DNA from: an uncultured Pelagibacteraceae bacterium
GTDB taxonomy: Bacteria > Pseudomonadota > Alphaproteobacteria > Pelagibacterales > Pelagibacteraceae
Direction: 5' to 3'
DNA: 64,000 nt
Assembly: GCA_902627045.1 (NCBI GenBank)
Contig: CACOHP010000001.1
Location: 62,001-126,000 of the forward strand
How positions within the stretch are numbered: position 1 is the stretch's first letter; each line of letters opens with the position of its first letter. The position numbers and the translations under genes are program-made. Positions 36,474 through 47,878 of this stretch are shown here, piece after piece. The notes beneath the pieces are model-generated. The model worked only from the letters and a program-made list of their open reading frames with translations, had not been told where the DNA came from and searched no databases.

Positions 36474-38386
36474 TATTTTACAATTAGAAAAGTTAATAAA
36501 GCAGAAAATCCAAGTAGCATAACAAATGCATATTGATAAATAAATCCACTTTGAAATTTATTTGCTTTAATTGAAAATTTTTTGATAATAGCAGAGATAC
36601 CATCGGGCCCAAAACCATCGATTATTTTTAAATCAAAAAACTTCCACAAAAATAATCCAAATTTTTTTGATGGATTTACAAATAGTGCATCGTATAATTC
36701 ATCAAAATACCATTTATTTAATAAAAATTGGTATAAAGGTTTATTAATTATTATAATTTGTTCCGGTAAATTTTTATTTTTAACAAATAAATAATATGCT
36801 GTTGGTATAGATAAAATTACTAATATTGGAGTTAATAATAAAAACCATAATGGGGGATGTTCTGTGCTTAGTGGTTTTAAAAAAAATATTGAGTCTTTCC
36901 AAAAATTGTTTAAACCATAATTACCAATAAACAAATCTTTAAAAATAAATCCTGCAAATATTGCTCCCAAAGAAAGTAAGACTAAAGGTATTAACATAAT
37001 TAAGGGAGACTCATGAGTATCCTCAATTTTTACCTCTTTATTATTATAATCGCCGTGAAAAGTTTTAAATATTAACCTCCAAGAATAAATGGAAGTTAAG
37101 AATGCCGTAAAAATTCCAATACCAGCAGCATAATAACCTGTTGTATTGCCTCTTAAGTATGCAAATTCTATTATCGCATCTTTAGAATAAAAACCTGATA
37201 GCAAGGGAAAACCAGTTAATGCTAAAGTTCCTATAATCATCAATGAGTAGGTGTAAGGTAATTTTTTCCATACTCCCCCCATTTTGTTTATATCTTGTTC
37301 ATCTTTAAATGCATGAATGACTGAACCAGATCCCAAAAATAATAAAGCTTTAAAAAAAGCATGAGTAAATAAATGAAACATCGCTACGTTATAAGCACCA
37401 ACTCCGGTAGCAAAGAACATATAACCTAATTGACTACATGTTGAATAAGCTATAATTTTTTTTATATCATTTTGAACCAAAGCAACAGTTGCAGCAAAGA
37501 AAGCTGTACTCATTCCAATTACAGTGATTATATTTAATACAAATTCAGAATATTCATAAATTGGTGAACATCTAACTACCAGAAAAACGCCCGCTGTAAC
37601 CATAGTCGCTGCATGAATTAAGGCTGACACAGGAGTAGGTCCCTCCATGGCATCTGGTAACCAAGTATGAAGTAGAATTTGAGCTGATTTACCCATGGCT
37701 CCAATAAATAAAAGTAAGCAAATCAAATCTATCGCATTAATTTCAATACCTAAAAAAACAAGATTTTTTTCTACAATGCTTGGAATTTGCTGAAAAACCT
37801 CAGAATAATTTACTGTTCCAAATAAATAAAATATTAAAAATATACCTAGTGCGAATCCGAAATCTCCAACTCTATTAACAACAAATGCCTTAATTGCTGC
37901 TTTGTTCGCAGACTCTTTTTTAAACCAAAAACCTATTAAGAAATAAGAACATAGACCAACTCCCTCCCAACCAAAAAATAATTGGATGAAGTTGTCTGAA
38001 GTTACTAACATTAACATCGCGAAAGTAAATAATGATAAATAAGCCATAAACCTTGGCTTATGAGGATCATGTGACATATATCCAATTGAATAGATATGAA
38101 CAAGTGCAGAAACGGAAGTTACTACAACTAACATCACAGCTGATAACGCATCGATCTTCATGGACCAATTAACATTTAATGATCCTGAGCTTATCCATGT
38201 TGCTATTGTAATGTTATCTTGATATTGATTAACTATCACCTCATAAAGAACTAAAGCTGAAAAAATAGCTGATATCGATACCAATAAACTTGTAACTATT
38301 TCTGAATTTCGATCACCGATAAGTTTTCCAAAAAAACCAGATATTATTGAGGCTATCAAGGGTAAAGCTATTATAGAAATTTCCAT
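36473..38386 (-). CDS. nuoL: NADH-quinone oxidoreductase subunit L
   Basis: Distal proton-pumping subunit with the long lateral helix. The 637 residues include WEGVGLCSYFLIGFW, LLHTWLPDAMEGPTPVSALIHAATMVTAGV and KKIIAYSTCSQLGYMFFA, all NuoL signatures. The amphipathic C-terminal region (about 520-637) fits the lateral helix and anchor. It starts one base after the nuoK stop. Confidence 0.97.
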   Translation of the reverse strand: MEISIIALPLIASIISGFFGKLIGDRNSEIVTSLLVSISAIFSALVLYEVIVNQYQDNITIATWISSGSLNVNWSMKIDALSAVMLVVVTSVSALVHIYSIGYMSHDPHKPRFMAYLSLFTFAMLMLVTSDNFIQLFFGWEGVGLCSYFLIGFWFKKESANKAAIKAFVVNRVGDFGFALGIFLIFYLFGTVNYSEVFQQIPSIVEKNLVFLGIEINAIDLICLLLFIGAMGKSAQILLHTWLPDAMEGPTPVSALIHAATMVTAGVFLVVRCSPIYEYSEFVLNIITVIGMSTAFFAATVALVQNDIKKIIAYSTCSQLGYMFFATGVGAYNVAMFHLFTHAFFKALLFLGSGSVIHAFKDEQDINKMGGVWKKLPYTYSLMIIGTLALTGFPLLSGFYSKDAIIEFAYLRGNTTGYYAAGIGIFTAFLTSIYSWRLIFKTFHGDYNNKEVKIEDTHESPLIMLIPLVLLSLGAIFAGFIFKDLFIGNYGLNNFWKDSIFFLKPLSTEHPPLWFLLLTPILVILSIPTAYYLFVKNKNLPEQIIIINKPLYQFLLNKWYFDELYDALFVNPSKKFGLFLWKFFDLKIIDGFGPDGISAIIKKFSIKANKFQSGFIYQYAFVMLLGFSALLTFLIVK

Positions 38387-38387
38387 T

Positions 38388-38699
38388 TTACCCTTTTAAT
38401 TTGTCAATTTCCTCAACACGAATTGTTCCAGAATTTCTGTAGTAAACAACTATGATTGCAAGACCAATCGCAGCTTCTGCGGCAGCAACAGTTAATATAA
38501 ATAAAGTAAATACTTGTCCAGTCAAATCACCTAAATACATTGAGAATGAAACTAAATTAATATTAACAGCTAACAATATAAGCTCTATACTCATAAGTAT
38601 TACAATAATATTTTTTCTGTTTAAAAAAATTCCAATTATTCCAATACTAAAAATAACTGCACCCAATGTTAAATAATGTCCTAAGCCTATATCAATCAT
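38388..38699 (-). CDS. nuoK: NADH-quinone oxidoreductase subunit K
   Basis: Small membrane subunit with three spans in 103 residues. It keeps the conserved buried glutamates in [15 protein letters not shown] and [16 protein letters not shown], needed for proton transfer. It overlaps nuoJ by 8 bases. Confidence 0.96.
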   Translation of the reverse strand: MIDIGLGHYLTLGAVIFSIGIIGIFLNRKNIIVILMSIELILLAVNINLVSFSMYLGDLTGQVFTLFILTVAAAEAAIGLAIIVVYYRNSGTIRVEEIDKLKG

Positions 38700-39324
38700 C
38701 TATTTTAACTCCTCTATTAGATGCAACCTCGACAACCTCTACACCCTCAGCTCTTTCTCTAGAAATTTGTTTTATATAACTTTGTTTTTTAACACCCTCT
38801 CTTTGTCTAAAAGTAAGAACAATTGCTCCTATCATCGCTATGAGAAGTATCATTCCACTTATTTGAAAGATGTGAATATAGTCAGTATATAAAACCATTC
38901 CTAATGAATGTGTATTACTAACATCATTTACTATTGATAAATTCGCTTTATCAAATAAGTCAGGTTTAAATTTCCATCCACCTATAACGATTATTAGTTC
39001 AAAAAAAATTATAACACTTATTAACAATCCAATTGGTATATGATTAGAGTTTTCTTTTGATATAAACCACTGATTTTTTTGTTGAGCAACATTTAGCATC
39101 ATTACTACAAACAAAAATAATACCGCTACAGCTCCGACATAAACAATTAACATTATCATTCCTAAAAATTCTGCGCCAATCATGATAAAAAGACAGGATA
39201 TACTTATAAAATCTAAAATTAAAAAAAAAACAGAATGGACAGTATTTTTAGATACTGTAACCATAACTGCTGAGACTACTGCAATTATCGAAAATATGTA
39301 AAAGAATATTGCATGCGCAATCAT
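38692..39324 (-). CDS. nuoJ: NADH-quinone oxidoreductase subunit J
   Basis: Membrane subunit of complex I with five predicted spans. The 210 residues include [26 protein letters not shown], the signature containing the helix with a pi-bulge in known structures. The C-terminus is hydrophilic ([20 protein letters not shown]), as in other alphaproteobacterial NuoJ. It follows nuoI with a 3-base gap. Confidence 0.95.
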   Translation of the reverse strand: MIAHAIFFYIFSIIAVVSAVMVTVSKNTVHSVFFLILDFISISCLFIMIGAEFLGMIMLIVYVGAVAVLFLFVVMMLNVAQQKNQWFISKENSNHIPIGLLISVIIFFELIIVIGGWKFKPDLFDKANLSIVNDVSNTHSLGMVLYTDYIHIFQISGMILLIAMIGAIVLTFRQREGVKKQSYIKQISRERAEGVEVVEVASNRGVKIDD

Positions 39325-39327
39325 AAA

Positions 39328-39813
39328 TTATCTGTATGGATTATCTGACTTAATATTTGCTGCCAAAATATTTTCCCATCTGTCTCCATTATCAAGAAGT
39401 TTTTCTTTAGTGTAATAAAGCTCTTCACGAGTTTCTGTAGAGAACTCAAAGTTTGGTCCTTGAACTATTGCATCTACAGGACAAGACTCCTCACATAAAC
39501 CACAATAGATACACTTCATCATATCTATGTCATAACGAGTTGTTTTTCTGCTTCCATCTGATCTTTGAGAAGATTCAATAGTAATAGCTTGAGCGGGGCA
39601 AACAGCTTCACATAATTTACAAGCAATACATCTTTCTTCACCATTTGGGTACCTTCTTAAAGCATGTTCGCCTCTAAATCTTGGACTTATCTTACCCTTT
39701 TCAAATGGGTAATTAATTGTTTTTTTAGATTTAAATAATTCTTTTGTTGCAGTAAAAAGTCCTCCGACAAAATCTGTCATAAATATCGTTTTTATAAATC
39801 TAGAAATCTTCAT
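39328..39813 (-). CDS. nuoI: NADH-quinone oxidoreductase subunit I
   Basis: Carries the two [4Fe-4S] clusters N6a and N6b linking the peripheral arm to NuoB. The 161 residues have the two CxxCxxCxxxCP motifs, [12 protein letters not shown] and [12 protein letters not shown]. The N-terminal amphipathic segment (1-30) attaches to the membrane arm. It abuts nuoH. Confidence 0.97.
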   Translation of the reverse strand: MKISRFIKTIFMTDFVGGLFTATKELFKSKKTINYPFEKGKISPRFRGEHALRRYPNGEERCIACKLCEAVCPAQAITIESSQRSDGSRKTTRYDIDMMKCIYCGLCEESCPVDAIVQGPNFEFSTETREELYYTKEKLLDNGDRWENILAANIKSDNPYR

Positions 39814-40812
39814 TTAGTTAGTGGGTAAAAGATTAAAATAAAAAAGGTAACTAGCTGTTAAAACAACATAAGTTAAAGATAACGGTAAAAAAATTTTCCA
39901 ACCTAGTCTCATAAGCTGATCATATCTATATCTTGGTACAATAGCTTTTACCAATGCAAAAAGTATAAATAAAAATAATATCTTAAAAATTAGCCAAAGT
40001 GCACCTGGAATTAAATTAAATGGATAAAGTTCAATCGGTGATAACCAGCCACCTAAAAATAAGATTGACCCTAAAGCACACATTAATAAAATATTTGCAT
40101 ACTCTCCTAACCAAAACATTGCATACATCATTCCAGAATACTCTGTTTGATAACCTGCAACTAATTCTGCTTCTGCCTCAGGTAAATCGAAAGGTGGTCT
40201 ATTTGTTTCAGCTAAAGCTGATATAAAAAAAATTACAAACATTGGAAATAACGGGATAACAAACCACATATCTTTTTGAGCAATCACTATGTCATTTAAA
40301 TTTAATGATCCTACGCACAATAAGACATTTATAATTATGATACCTATAGATACTTCGTAAGAAACCATTTGTGCCGCTGACCTAATTGACCCTAGAAATG
40401 GGTATTTAGAATTTGATGCCCATCCACCCATTATTATTCCATAGACACCTAATGATGAAACAGCAAATATATACAAAATTCCTACATTAATATCAGCTAG
40501 AACTTGGTCAACACCAAAAGGAATTACAGCCCAAGCTATTAAAGCAAGGGTCATTGTAATAATTGGTGCCAAAATAAAAATTATCTTATTTGAACTTGCA
40601 GGTATGATTATTTCTTTAAAAATGTATTTAAGCGCATCAGCCAGAGATTGGAGTAAGCCAAATGGACCAACTACATTTGGACCTTGTCTTTTTTGAACAA
40701 AAGCCCAAACTCTTCTATCTAACCAAACGATCATTGCAACAGATACCAAAACTGGCACTAACAAAAATAAAATTTTATAAGTTTCTTGAAAGATTAAATC
40801 TAAGTATTCCAT
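39814..40812 (-). CDS. nuoH: NADH-quinone oxidoreductase subunit H
   Basis: Membrane subunit forming much of the quinone-binding site. The 332 residues, with about eight spans, contain [41 protein letters not shown] and [20 protein letters not shown], family signatures. It lies 3 bases downstream of nuoG. Confidence 0.97.
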   Translation of the reverse strand: MEYLDLIFQETYKILFLLVPVLVSVAMIVWLDRRVWAFVQKRQGPNVVGPFGLLQSLADALKYIFKEIIIPASSNKIIFILAPIITMTLALIAWAVIPFGVDQVLADINVGILYIFAVSSLGVYGIIMGGWASNSKYPFLGSIRSAAQMVSYEVSIGIIIINVLLCVGSLNLNDIVIAQKDMWFVIPLFPMFVIFFISALAETNRPPFDLPEAEAELVAGYQTEYSGMMYAMFWLGEYANILLMCALGSILFLGGWLSPIELYPFNLIPGALWLIFKILFLFILFALVKAIVPRYRYDQLMRLGWKIFLPLSLTYVVLTASYLFYFNLLPTN

Positions 40813-40815
40813 TTA

Positions 40816-42849
40816 TTATCCCTCTGTCCCTGTTTTTTTTAAAACTAATTTTGAATTATTACACTCAAACATTGTTTTTGATGCACGAGCAACCACATTG
40901 GAAAAATAATAATCTTTAAATTCGACTTTTATTTTTTCATCTTCAAAAGTTTTTTGTTCAGTTTTAATACTTAAATCAGAATTTTGTTGTTCTTGTTTTA
41001 TTTTTAAATAATTAAACATACTACTTTCAAGCTCCTCTTTATCATTAAAAAGCTTCCTATTATTCATTACTTCTGCAAGGTCATTTATTATTTGCCAATC
41101 TTCCTTTGCATCACCAGGTGGGTATGATGCCTTGTAAGCTTTTTGAATTTTTCCTTCTAAGTTTGTAAAATGACCTGCTTGCTCTGTGTAAGCAGCACCA
41201 GGTAAAATAATGTCTGCAATCTCTGCACCCCTGTCGCCGTGGCTACCTTGATAAATGATAAATTCATTTTTCTTCTTAAAATCTAGGTTATCCTGTCCAA
41301 GTAGATAAATAATTTCAAATTTGTTTTCTTTCACTTCATCAAGTAATTTATTATTTTTATCAATTATATCTAAATCTAAATTACCAACAGTTCCCGCATC
41401 TACTGATAATATATTAAGTGGATTCCACTCATTTGAAATCTTTTCATTTTTTTTCAAAAAATCCTTAAGTGAATTTAATAAGTATTCAGAAGATCTAATT
41501 CTCAGAAAGGACTCACCAATGATAATTAATGGTTTTTTTGAATTAATTATTTTTTTGGACAATTCATTATTATTCTCAAAAATATCTTTTATCGTTTTCG
41601 TATTCCCATCTAAACTTTCATATGGATAAGTGAGATCTCCAACATTATTCAAAGAGATAATTTTTGTATTATTATTTAAAAATGCTTTTCTAATTCTTGC
41701 ATTTATCATTGTTGCTTCATATCTTGGATTAGTTCCAATCATTAAGATTAAATCCGCTTCCTCAATTCCATTAATTTTTGAGTTGAATATGTAATTTTCT
41801 CTAATTGAACTATCAATAAAAGTTTTTACAGATCTAGACTCGTAATTTTTTGTATTTATTGTTCTTTCTAAAAATTCTTTAAAAATAAAACTTGCTTCCA
41901 TGTTGGAAAGGTCTCCAACAAAACCACATATCTTTTTATTATCTGTATTTTCAATTTTTGATTTAATAATACTATAAACTTCATCCCAAGATGCTTTTTC
42001 AAATTTATTATTATATCTTATATATGGAACATCTATTCTTTGGTTTAATAACCCATCACATGCATATCTTGTTTTATCCGAGATCCATTCTTCATTTATA
42101 TCTTCATTTATTATTGGTAGTACTCTTTTCACTTCCCAATCATATGTATCAACTCTTATATTAGAACCAACAGCATCCATTACATCTATGGTTTCAGTTT
42201 TTTTTAGTTCCCATGGTCTTGCTTCAAAAACATAAGGTTTGGAGGTAAGCGCCCCGACTGGACAAAGATCTATAACATTTCCTGATAATTCTGACTGAAC
42301 AGACTGCTCTAAATATGTAGTTATCTGCATATCTTCTCCTCTTCCGATAGCGCCTAATTCAGGAACACCTGCAATTTCTGTCGCAAATCTCACACACCTT
42401 GTACAATGAATGCATCTTGTCATTTGGGTCTTGATTAAAGGGCCCATATTTTTATCTGGAACTGCTCTTTTATTTTCTTTAAATCGCGACTTATCAATAC
42501 CATAAAACATTGATTGATCTTGAAGATCACATTCTCCTCCTTGATCGCAGACTGGACAGTCTAATGGATGATTTGCTAATAAGAATTCCATTACACCTTT
42601 TCTAGATTTTTCTATTTTAGGAGTATTTGTTTTTATTACCATTCCATCGGCTGCTGGCATTGCACAAGAGGCTATTGGTTTAGGAGATTTTTCCATTTCA
42701 ACTAAACACATTCTACAATTTCCAGCTATTGATAATTTTTCATGATAACAAAATCTCGGAATTTCAGCCCCAGCTTTCTCACAAGCTTGTAGAACGGTTA
42801 ACCCCTCTTCGACTTCAACTTCAATATCGTTAACTTTTAATTTAAGCAT
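40816..42849 (-). CDS. nuoG: NADH-quinone oxidoreductase subunit G
   Basis: Large peripheral-arm subunit with several iron-sulfur clusters. The 677 residues begin with a ferredoxin-like [2Fe-2S] domain ([15 protein letters not shown]), then [15 protein letters not shown] and [18 protein letters not shown], followed by a molybdopterin-oxidoreductase-like domain without cofactor. The last 150 or so residues diverge, as is usual in this family. It overlaps nuoF by 8 bases. Confidence 0.96.
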   Translation of the reverse strand: MLKLKVNDIEVEVEEGLTVLQACEKAGAEIPRFCYHEKLSIAGNCRMCLVEMEKSPKPIASCAMPAADGMVIKTNTPKIEKSRKGVMEFLLANHPLDCPVCDQGGECDLQDQSMFYGIDKSRFKENKRAVPDKNMGPLIKTQMTRCIHCTRCVRFATEIAGVPELGAIGRGEDMQITTYLEQSVQSELSGNVIDLCPVGALTSKPYVFEARPWELKKTETIDVMDAVGSNIRVDTYDWEVKRVLPIINEDINEEWISDKTRYACDGLLNQRIDVPYIRYNNKFEKASWDEVYSIIKSKIENTDNKKICGFVGDLSNMEASFIFKEFLERTINTKNYESRSVKTFIDSSIRENYIFNSKINGIEEADLILMIGTNPRYEATMINARIRKAFLNNNTKIISLNNVGDLTYPYESLDGNTKTIKDIFENNNELSKKIINSKKPLIIIGESFLRIRSSEYLLNSLKDFLKKNEKISNEWNPLNILSVDAGTVGNLDLDIIDKNNKLLDEVKENKFEIIYLLGQDNLDFKKKNEFIIYQGSHGDRGAEIADIILPGAAYTEQAGHFTNLEGKIQKAYKASYPPGDAKEDWQIINDLAEVMNNRKLFNDKEELESSMFNYLKIKQEQQNSDLSIKTEQKTFEDEKIKVEFKDYYFSNVVARASKTMFECNNSKLVLKKTGTEG

Positions 42850-44170
42850 TTTTATCTAATAAATGTTGATCAACCAAATATGGAATATTTTTGTTTTCTT
42901 TAACAATTGGGTCAAATTTATTTCTCTTCTTAATTTCATCTTTAAAATGTCTTAGTAATCCTTGAACTGGCCATGAAGATCCTTCACCAAAAGCACATAT
43001 AGTATGACCCTCTATTTGTTTTGTTACATCACCTAACATTTCTATCTCATCTTTTGATGCTTCACCCTTTGCCATTCTCTCTAACATTCTCCACATCCAG
43101 CCTGATCCTTCTCTACATGGTGTGCACTGACCACAACTTTCATGTTTATAAAATCTTGCTATTCTAGCCATACATTTAATAATATCTTGATCTTTATTTA
43201 TTACGACCACTCCAGCAGTTCCTAATCCACTTTTCTCAGCTACTAATGAGTCAAAATCCATTGTTAAAGTTTCACATTTTTCTTTTGGTATAAGTGGCAT
43301 TGATGATCCACCTGGTATAACTGCTTGTAAATTGTCCCATCCACCAACTACACCTCCAGCATGTACCTCGATTAATTCTTTTAAAGGAATACTCATTTCC
43401 TCTTCTACATTGCACGGAGAGTTAACATTTCCAGAAATACAAAAAATTTTTGTACCTGTGTTTTTTTCTCTTCCTAATGATGCAAACCATTTTCCACCTC
43501 TTCTAAGTATTGTTGGAACTACGGCTATAGTTTCAACATTATTAATTATTGTCGGGCAACCATAAAGTCCTATCAATGCAGGGAAAGGTGGCTTCAATCT
43601 TGGTTGACCTTTATTTCCTTCAATACTCTCTAATAATGCTGTTTCTTCACCACAAATATATGCTCCAGCACCATAATGAATATAAATATCAAGATCCCAT
43701 CCAGTTCCAGATGCGTTTTTTCCAACCAATTTCTTTTCATAAGCATCATCAATAGCAGCCTGAAGTTTTTGTCCATCTACAAAATATTCGCCTCTTATAT
43801 AGATATAGCAAACATGAGCCTGGACTGCGTAGGATGCTATTAGACAACCTTCTATTAATTTATGTGGTTCAAATCTTAAAATATCCCTATCTTTGCAAGT
43901 TCCTGGCTCTGACTCATCTCCATTAATTACTAAATAATGTGGCCGCGATCCAACTTCTTTGGGTGCAAAAGACCATTTTAAACCAGTTGGAAATCCAGCT
44001 CCTCCTCTTCCTCTAAGCTGAGATTCTTTAATCTCATTAATTATCCAATCTCTACCTTTATTTATTATTTCTTTTGTATTAACCCAGTCACCTCTTCTTT
44101 GAGCTGAAACTATGTCAGAACCTAAATCGTTGTATAAATTTTTAAAAATTCGGTCTTTATCTTTAAGCAT
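42842..44170 (-). CDS. nuoF: NADH-quinone oxidoreductase subunit F
   Basis: Binds NADH, FMN and cluster N3. The 442 residues have the glycine-rich NADH loop [15 protein letters not shown], the FMN region [19 protein letters not shown], and [12 protein letters not shown] with the cluster cysteines. It overlaps nuoE and nuoG by 8 bases on each side. Confidence 0.97.
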   Translation of the reverse strand: MLKDKDRIFKNLYNDLGSDIVSAQRRGDWVNTKEIINKGRDWIINEIKESQLRGRGGAGFPTGLKWSFAPKEVGSRPHYLVINGDESEPGTCKDRDILRFEPHKLIEGCLIASYAVQAHVCYIYIRGEYFVDGQKLQAAIDDAYEKKLVGKNASGTGWDLDIYIHYGAGAYICGEETALLESIEGNKGQPRLKPPFPALIGLYGCPTIINNVETIAVVPTILRRGGKWFASLGREKNTGTKIFCISGNVNSPCNVEEEMSIPLKELIEVHAGGVVGGWDNLQAVIPGGSSMPLIPKEKCETLTMDFDSLVAEKSGLGTAGVVVINKDQDIIKCMARIARFYKHESCGQCTPCREGSGWMWRMLERMAKGEASKDEIEMLGDVTKQIEGHTICAFGEGSSWPVQGLLRHFKDEIKKRNKFDPIVKENKNIPYLVDQHLLDKNA

Positions 44171-44771
44171 TTTTAAATTCCATTAATGTTTTTCTATTAT
44201 TTTCTGGCTCATTGTTCACTCTTCCTCTATATGATCCTGCTTTAGGAGTATCACCTTTTAGAATCTTATCTAAAATCTCTAATGTTTTTTCTTTATTTAA
44301 ATCTTCATAATATTCATCATTAATTTGCATCATTGGTGCATTAACACAAGCACCTAGACACTCAACTTCTATCCAAGAACAACTTTTATCTTTTGAAAGC
44401 TCTGATTCATTTACAGATATCTTCTCTTTGCATGCCTCTACTAATTTATTTGCTCCCCTTATCATACAAGGAGTTGTTGTGCATACTTGCACAAAATACT
44501 TACCGACAGGAGATAAATTATACATACTATAAAATGTGGCAACCTCATAAACTTTTATGTAGGGCATATCTAAAATTTTCGCTATATATTTCATAGCAGC
44601 TAAAGGTATCCAATTGTTATTTTGTCTTTGAGCGATGTAAAGTAAAGCCATTACAGCGCTTTGTTGTCTACCCTTTGGATATTTTGCAATAATGTTATTA
44701 GCAATATTTAATGACGAAGAATTAAATTCAAATTTTTCAGGTTGTTCTTTTGCAGGTCTTTTTAAACTCAT
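44163..44771 (-). CDS. nuoE: NADH-quinone oxidoreductase subunit E
   Basis: Thioredoxin-fold subunit with [2Fe-2S] cluster N1a. The four ligands lie in [10 protein letters not shown] and [10 protein letters not shown]. At 202 residues it is longer than E. coli NuoE, with an alphaproteobacterial C-terminal tail ([17 protein letters not shown]). It overlaps nuoD by 4 bases. Confidence 0.96.
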   Translation of the reverse strand: MSLKRPAKEQPEKFEFNSSSLNIANNIIAKYPKGRQQSAVMALLYIAQRQNNNWIPLAAMKYIAKILDMPYIKVYEVATFYSMYNLSPVGKYFVQVCTTTPCMIRGANKLVEACKEKISVNESELSKDKSCSWIEVECLGACVNAPMMQINDEYYEDLNKEKTLEILDKILKGDTPKAGSYRGRVNNEPENNRKTLMEFKNA

Positions 44772-45943
44772 CTATCCACCTCACCAAAAACTATATCTAA
44801 TGATCCAAGAACAGCAGGTACATCTGCTAACATATGGCCTTTTATTAAATAATCCATCGACTGAAGATGTGAAAATCCTGGTGCTCTAATTTTACATTTA
44901 TAAGGCTTATTCGATCCATCAGAAATTAGATATACTCCAAACTCACCTTTGGGTGCTTCTACTGCTGTATATATTTCATCTTCAGGGACTCTATATCCCT
45001 CAGTAAATAATTTAAAATGATGTATTAAAGCTTCCATTGATTGCTTGATTTCTTTCTTCGATGGTGGTGAAATTTTACCATCGAAAGTTTTAATTGGACC
45101 TTTTTCCATTTTTGCTAAACATTGTTTAATTATAAAAACACTCTCTTTCATTTCTTCTATTCTGCACAAATATCGATCGTAACAATCTCCATTCTTACCA
45201 ATGGGTATTTTAAACTCTAACTGATCATAACAATCATAAGGTTGTGATTTTCTTAAATCCCATGGAACACCTGAGCCCCTTATCATTACACCACTGAACG
45301 AGTAATCAAGTGCATCTTCTTTTGTCACTATTCCAATATCTACATTTCTCTGTTTGAATATTCTATTATCAGTCAATAGGTTTTCTAAATCATCAATAAC
45401 TTTTGGAAAAGTTTCACAAAATTTTGCAATATCTCGTTCCAATCCTACTGGTAAATCTTGATGAACACCACCAGCTCTAAAGTAGTTTGCGTGCAATCTA
45501 GACCCAGAAGCTCGCTCATAAAATGTCATTAAAGTTTCTCTTTCTTCAAATCCCCATAGAGATGGGGTTAAAGCACCAACATCTAATGCCTGAGTTGTGA
45601 CATTTAAAATGTGACTTAAAATTCTACCAATTTCGCAAAACATTACTCTTATGTATTGAGCTCTGATAGGTACATCAATTCCTAAGATTTTTTCAACTGC
45701 CAAAGCAAAGGCATGTTCTTGATTCATTGGCGCTACATAATCAAGACGATCAAAATAGGGTACTGCTTGCATGTAAGTTTTATTTTCAATAAGTTTTTCA
45801 GTTCCTCGATGCAATAATCCTATATGTGGATCAGCTTTTTCTACTACTTCACCATCTAATTCAAGTATAAGCCTCAATACTCCATGAGCCGCAGGATGCT
45901 GAGGACCAAAATTTAAATTCAAATTTTTAATTTTTTTTGTCAT
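44768..45943 (-). CDS. nuoD: NADH-quinone oxidoreductase subunit D
   Basis: 49-kDa-type subunit lining the quinone cavity. The 391 residues start [21 protein letters not shown], with the conserved quinone-site His/Tyr region, and end [28 protein letters not shown], the family C-terminus. It is separate from NuoC but overlaps it by 17 bases in another frame. Confidence 0.97.
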   Translation of the reverse strand: MTKKIKNLNLNFGPQHPAAHGVLRLILELDGEVVEKADPHIGLLHRGTEKLIENKTYMQAVPYFDRLDYVAPMNQEHAFALAVEKILGIDVPIRAQYIRVMFCEIGRILSHILNVTTQALDVGALTPSLWGFEERETLMTFYERASGSRLHANYFRAGGVHQDLPVGLERDIAKFCETFPKVIDDLENLLTDNRIFKQRNVDIGIVTKEDALDYSFSGVMIRGSGVPWDLRKSQPYDCYDQLEFKIPIGKNGDCYDRYLCRIEEMKESVFIIKQCLAKMEKGPIKTFDGKISPPSKKEIKQSMEALIHHFKLFTEGYRVPEDEIYTAVEAPKGEFGVYLISDGSNKPYKCKIRAPGFSHLQSMDYLIKGHMLADVPAVLGSLDIVFGEVDR

Positions 45944-46532
45944 CTGTTTTTGTCAGTTCTTTTATATATTTGGTTCCTTCCCATGGACTCTCATAGTCAA
46001 AATTTCTATAATTTTGCTCCAGCTTTACTGGCTCATTAATTACTTTTTTTTGCTCCTCACTATACCTTGACTCTATGTGACCAGTTAAAGGGAAATCTTT
46101 TCTTAAGGGGTGACCCTCAAAACCATAATCTGTAAGTATTCTTCTTAAATCAGGATGATCTTTAAAATTAACTCCATACATATCAAATACTTCTCTTTCC
46201 ATCCAATTTGCAGAGGGAAAAATAGAAGTTATAGAAGATATAACTTCATTCTCATTGATAAAATAACTTAAGATCATTCTTTGATTAAATTCATGACTTA
46301 ATAATAAATATACAATTTTAAATCTCTGCACTTCCTCTGGATAATCTACAACGGTAATATCTATAAGCTGTCTAAACTTCGTATCTTTGTTAGTTTTAAC
46401 AAATAATAAAACATCAATTAAATCCTCTTTATCTACTTCAACATAAATTTGATTGTGTTTAATATCAGTTTTATTTATTTTTGTAGTAAGTTCAGAATTA
46501 ATTTTTTTTTCTAAATCAATTAAATTTTTCAT
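45927..46532 (-). CDS. nuoC: NADH-quinone oxidoreductase subunit C
   Basis: 30-kDa-type peripheral subunit. I choose the ATG at 46532 ([12 protein letters not shown], 201 residues), one base after the nuoB stop. The frame is open to 46637, but the extra 35 residues lie inside nuoB and are unlike NuoC. Signatures are [40 protein letters not shown] and the C-terminal [12 protein letters not shown]. Confidence 0.93.
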   Translation of the reverse strand: MKNLIDLEKKINSELTTKINKTDIKHNQIYVEVDKEDLIDVLLFVKTNKDTKFRQLIDITVVDYPEEVQRFKIVYLLLSHEFNQRMILSYFINENEVISSITSIFPSANWMEREVFDMYGVNFKDHPDLRRILTDYGFEGHPLRKDFPLTGHIESRYSEEQKKVINEPVKLEQNYRNFDYESPWEGTKYIKELTKTDDKKN

Positions 46533-46533
46533 T

Positions 46534-47049
46534 TTATCTATTAAAAGAACCTTTGTTTCTAATTTTTTTTTGTAACTGCATAATTCCGTATAAGAGAGCT
46601 TCAGCAGAGGGTGGACAACCTGGCACATATACATCAACTGGCACTATACGGTCACAACCTCTGACGACAGAATATGAGTAATGATAATAACCTCCTCCAT
46701 TTGCACAGCTACCCATCGATATTACATATCTTGGTTCTGGCATTTGATCGTAGACTTTTCTCAATGCTGGAGCCATTTTGTTTGTTAATGTTCCTGCTAC
46801 AATCATAACATCAGACTGTCTTGGTGACCCCCTTGGAGCAGCACCAAATCTTTCAAGATCATATCTTGGCATTGCAGTTTGCATCATTTCAACAGCACAG
46901 CAGGCTAAACCAAATGTCATCCAGTGCAATGATCCAGATCTTGACCAATTTACTAAATTTTCAAATGATGTTGTTATAAACCCATTCTTGCTAAAATCTT
47001 CTGCAAGTTGTTTAAATTCTTCAGGAACTGTTTCTAATTTATTATTCAT
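46534..47049 (-). CDS. nuoB: NADH-quinone oxidoreductase subunit B
   Basis: Holds cluster N2, which reduces quinone. The start is set at the ATG at 47049 ([12 protein letters not shown], 171 residues); the frame extends to 47091, but that overlaps nuoA and lacks family similarity. Cluster cysteines are in [23 protein letters not shown] and [15 protein letters not shown]. It lies 11 bases downstream of nuoA. Confidence 0.95.
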   Translation of the reverse strand: MNNKLETVPEEFKQLAEDFSKNGFITTSFENLVNWSRSGSLHWMTFGLACCAVEMMQTAMPRYDLERFGAAPRGSPRQSDVMIVAGTLTNKMAPALRKVYDQMPEPRYVISMGSCANGGGYYHYSYSVVRGCDRIVPVDVYVPGCPPSAEALLYGIMQLQKKIRNKGSFNR

Positions 47050-47060
47050 CTTACAAAATC

Positions 47061-47429
47061 TTATTCCCAGTCCAATGCACCTTTTTTCCACTCATAAATA
47101 AAACCTATTGTTAATATGAATAAAAAAATCATCATAGATGTGAAACCTAAAATTCCAATATTACCTAAAGATATGGCCCATGGAAAAAGGAAAGCAATTT
47201 CAAGATCAAAAATTATAAAAAGTATCGCCACTAAATAAAATCTTACATCAAACTCCATTCTTGAGTCTTGAAAAGGCTCAAATCCACATTCATATGCTGA
47301 TAATTTTTCAGGATCTGGATTTTTAGGGGATAAAATAAAATTTATAATTATAAAAGCACAACTCAAACCTAAGGCTATAATTAAGAATAGAATTATTGGT
47401 AAATAATCTTTTAAAAAATCCGCAGTCAT
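47061..47429 (-). CDS. nuoA: NADH-quinone oxidoreductase subunit A
   Basis: First gene of the complex I operon. The 122-residue protein has three spans and the conserved loop [37 protein letters not shown] 204-base spacer separates it from tRNA-Asp and holds the likely operon promoter and a Fur-like palindrome. Confidence 0.96.
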   Translation of the reverse strand: MTADFLKDYLPIILFLIIALGLSCAFIIINFILSPKNPDPEKLSAYECGFEPFQDSRMEFDVRFYLVAILFIIFDLEIAFLFPWAISLGNIGILGFTSMMIFLFILTIGFIYEWKKGALDWE

Positions 47430-47476
47430 TTTATTTTATTTTAATCTTTGAATAAGAAAATTCTGAAAAGATTCAT

Positions 47477-47505
47477 ATAATAGTTGTTTTTTTTACAAAG
47501 TTAAA
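47477..47505 (-). promoter_or_regulatory. Candidate sigma-70 promoter of the nuo operon
   Basis: On the minus strand, TTTAAC (47505-47500) and TATTAT (47482-47477) are spaced by 17 bases and would start transcription about 40 bases before nuoA. The -10 is good (5 of 6) and the -35 weak (3 of 6). The region is very A+T-rich, so this is tentative. Confidence 0.35.
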
Positions 47506-47610
47506 GTTTTTAATCTAAATAAATTGATTATTTTTATAGGTATTTTTTTGCTTATTTATAGTGCAAATTGGTCACGTATTTAATGGCTTATTTATTGTCT
47601 CATATTTAAA

Positions 47611-47631
47611 AATTGAGAATGATTATCATTA
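47611..47631. promoter_or_regulatory. Fur-box-like palindrome between tRNA-Asp and nuoA
   Basis: TGAGAAT-G-ATTATCA (47614-47628) matches the 7-1-7 Fur motif TGATAAT-N-ATTATCA at 13 of 14 positions. On the minus strand the 19-base form agrees with the E. coli Fur consensus at 16 of 19 positions. It lies 6 bases past the tRNA-Asp 3' end and about 110 bases upstream of the candidate nuo promoter. Whether it binds a Fur-type regulator is unknown. Confidence 0.4.
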
Positions 47632-47633
47632 AG

Positions 47634-47710
47634 TGGCGGGAGTGAAGGGACTCGAACCCTCGACCTATCGCGTGACAGGCGATCGCTCTAACCAACTGAG
47701 CTACACCCCC
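47634..47710 (-). tRNA. tRNA-Asp (anticodon GTC)
   Basis: A full cloverleaf on the minus strand, 77 bases including an encoded CCA. The acceptor stem GGGGGTG pairs with CACTCCC (one G-T), the D stem is GCTC/GAGC, the anticodon stem ATCGC/GCGAT closes the loop CTGTCAC with anticodon GTC, and GGTTCGAGTCC forms the T arm. It is cotranscribed with tRNA-Val 15 bases upstream. Confidence 0.97.
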
Positions 47711-47725
47711 ACATATGACTAATTT

Positions 47726-47801
47726 TGGTGGGCAGTAAAGGACTCGAACCTTTGACCCCCTCGGTGTAAACGAGATGCTCTACCAACTGAGCTAACCGCC
47801 C
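47726..47801 (-). tRNA. tRNA-Val (anticodon TAC)
   Basis: A 76-base cloverleaf on the minus strand with encoded CCA. Acceptor GGGCGGT/ACTGCCC, D stem GCTC/GAGC, anticodon stem TCTCG/CGAGG with a terminal T-G wobble, loop TTTACAC with anticodon TAC, T arm AAAGG/CCTTT around TTCGAGT. A good promoter lies just upstream. The tRNA-Val, tRNA-Asp, nuo order is typical of alphaproteobacteria. Confidence 0.97.
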
Positions 47802-47817
47802 AATACCAAAAGAGTGA

Positions 47818-47845
47818 TTTATATCTTTTAAGTTAATAAGGTCAA
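47818..47845 (-). promoter_or_regulatory. Sigma-70 promoter of the tRNA-Val/tRNA-Asp unit
   Basis: On the minus strand, TTGACC (47845-47840) and TATAAA (47823-47818) are spaced by 16 bases, each 5 of 6 to consensus. The start would fall about 10 bases before the mature tRNA-Val 5' end at 47801, as expected for a tRNA promoter. Confidence 0.7.
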
Positions 47846-47878
47846 GAATAATTAGTTGTTTAAAAATGCTAAAAGTAT

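Noticed and set aside
46533-46637. Longer nuoC start inside nuoB
   Set aside because: The extra residues come from a second frame of the conserved nuoB 3' end and do not resemble NuoC.
46778-47101. 107-codon plus-strand frame opposite nuoB and nuoA
   Set aside because: It mirrors well-conserved nuoB codons and looks like no known protein. Antisense frames of this size are common opposite conserved genes.
47611-47633. The palindrome after tRNA-Asp as an intrinsic terminator
   Set aside because: The stem is only 6 A/T-rich pairs with a 1-base loop and is not followed by a clean T run. The Fur-box reading fits better.
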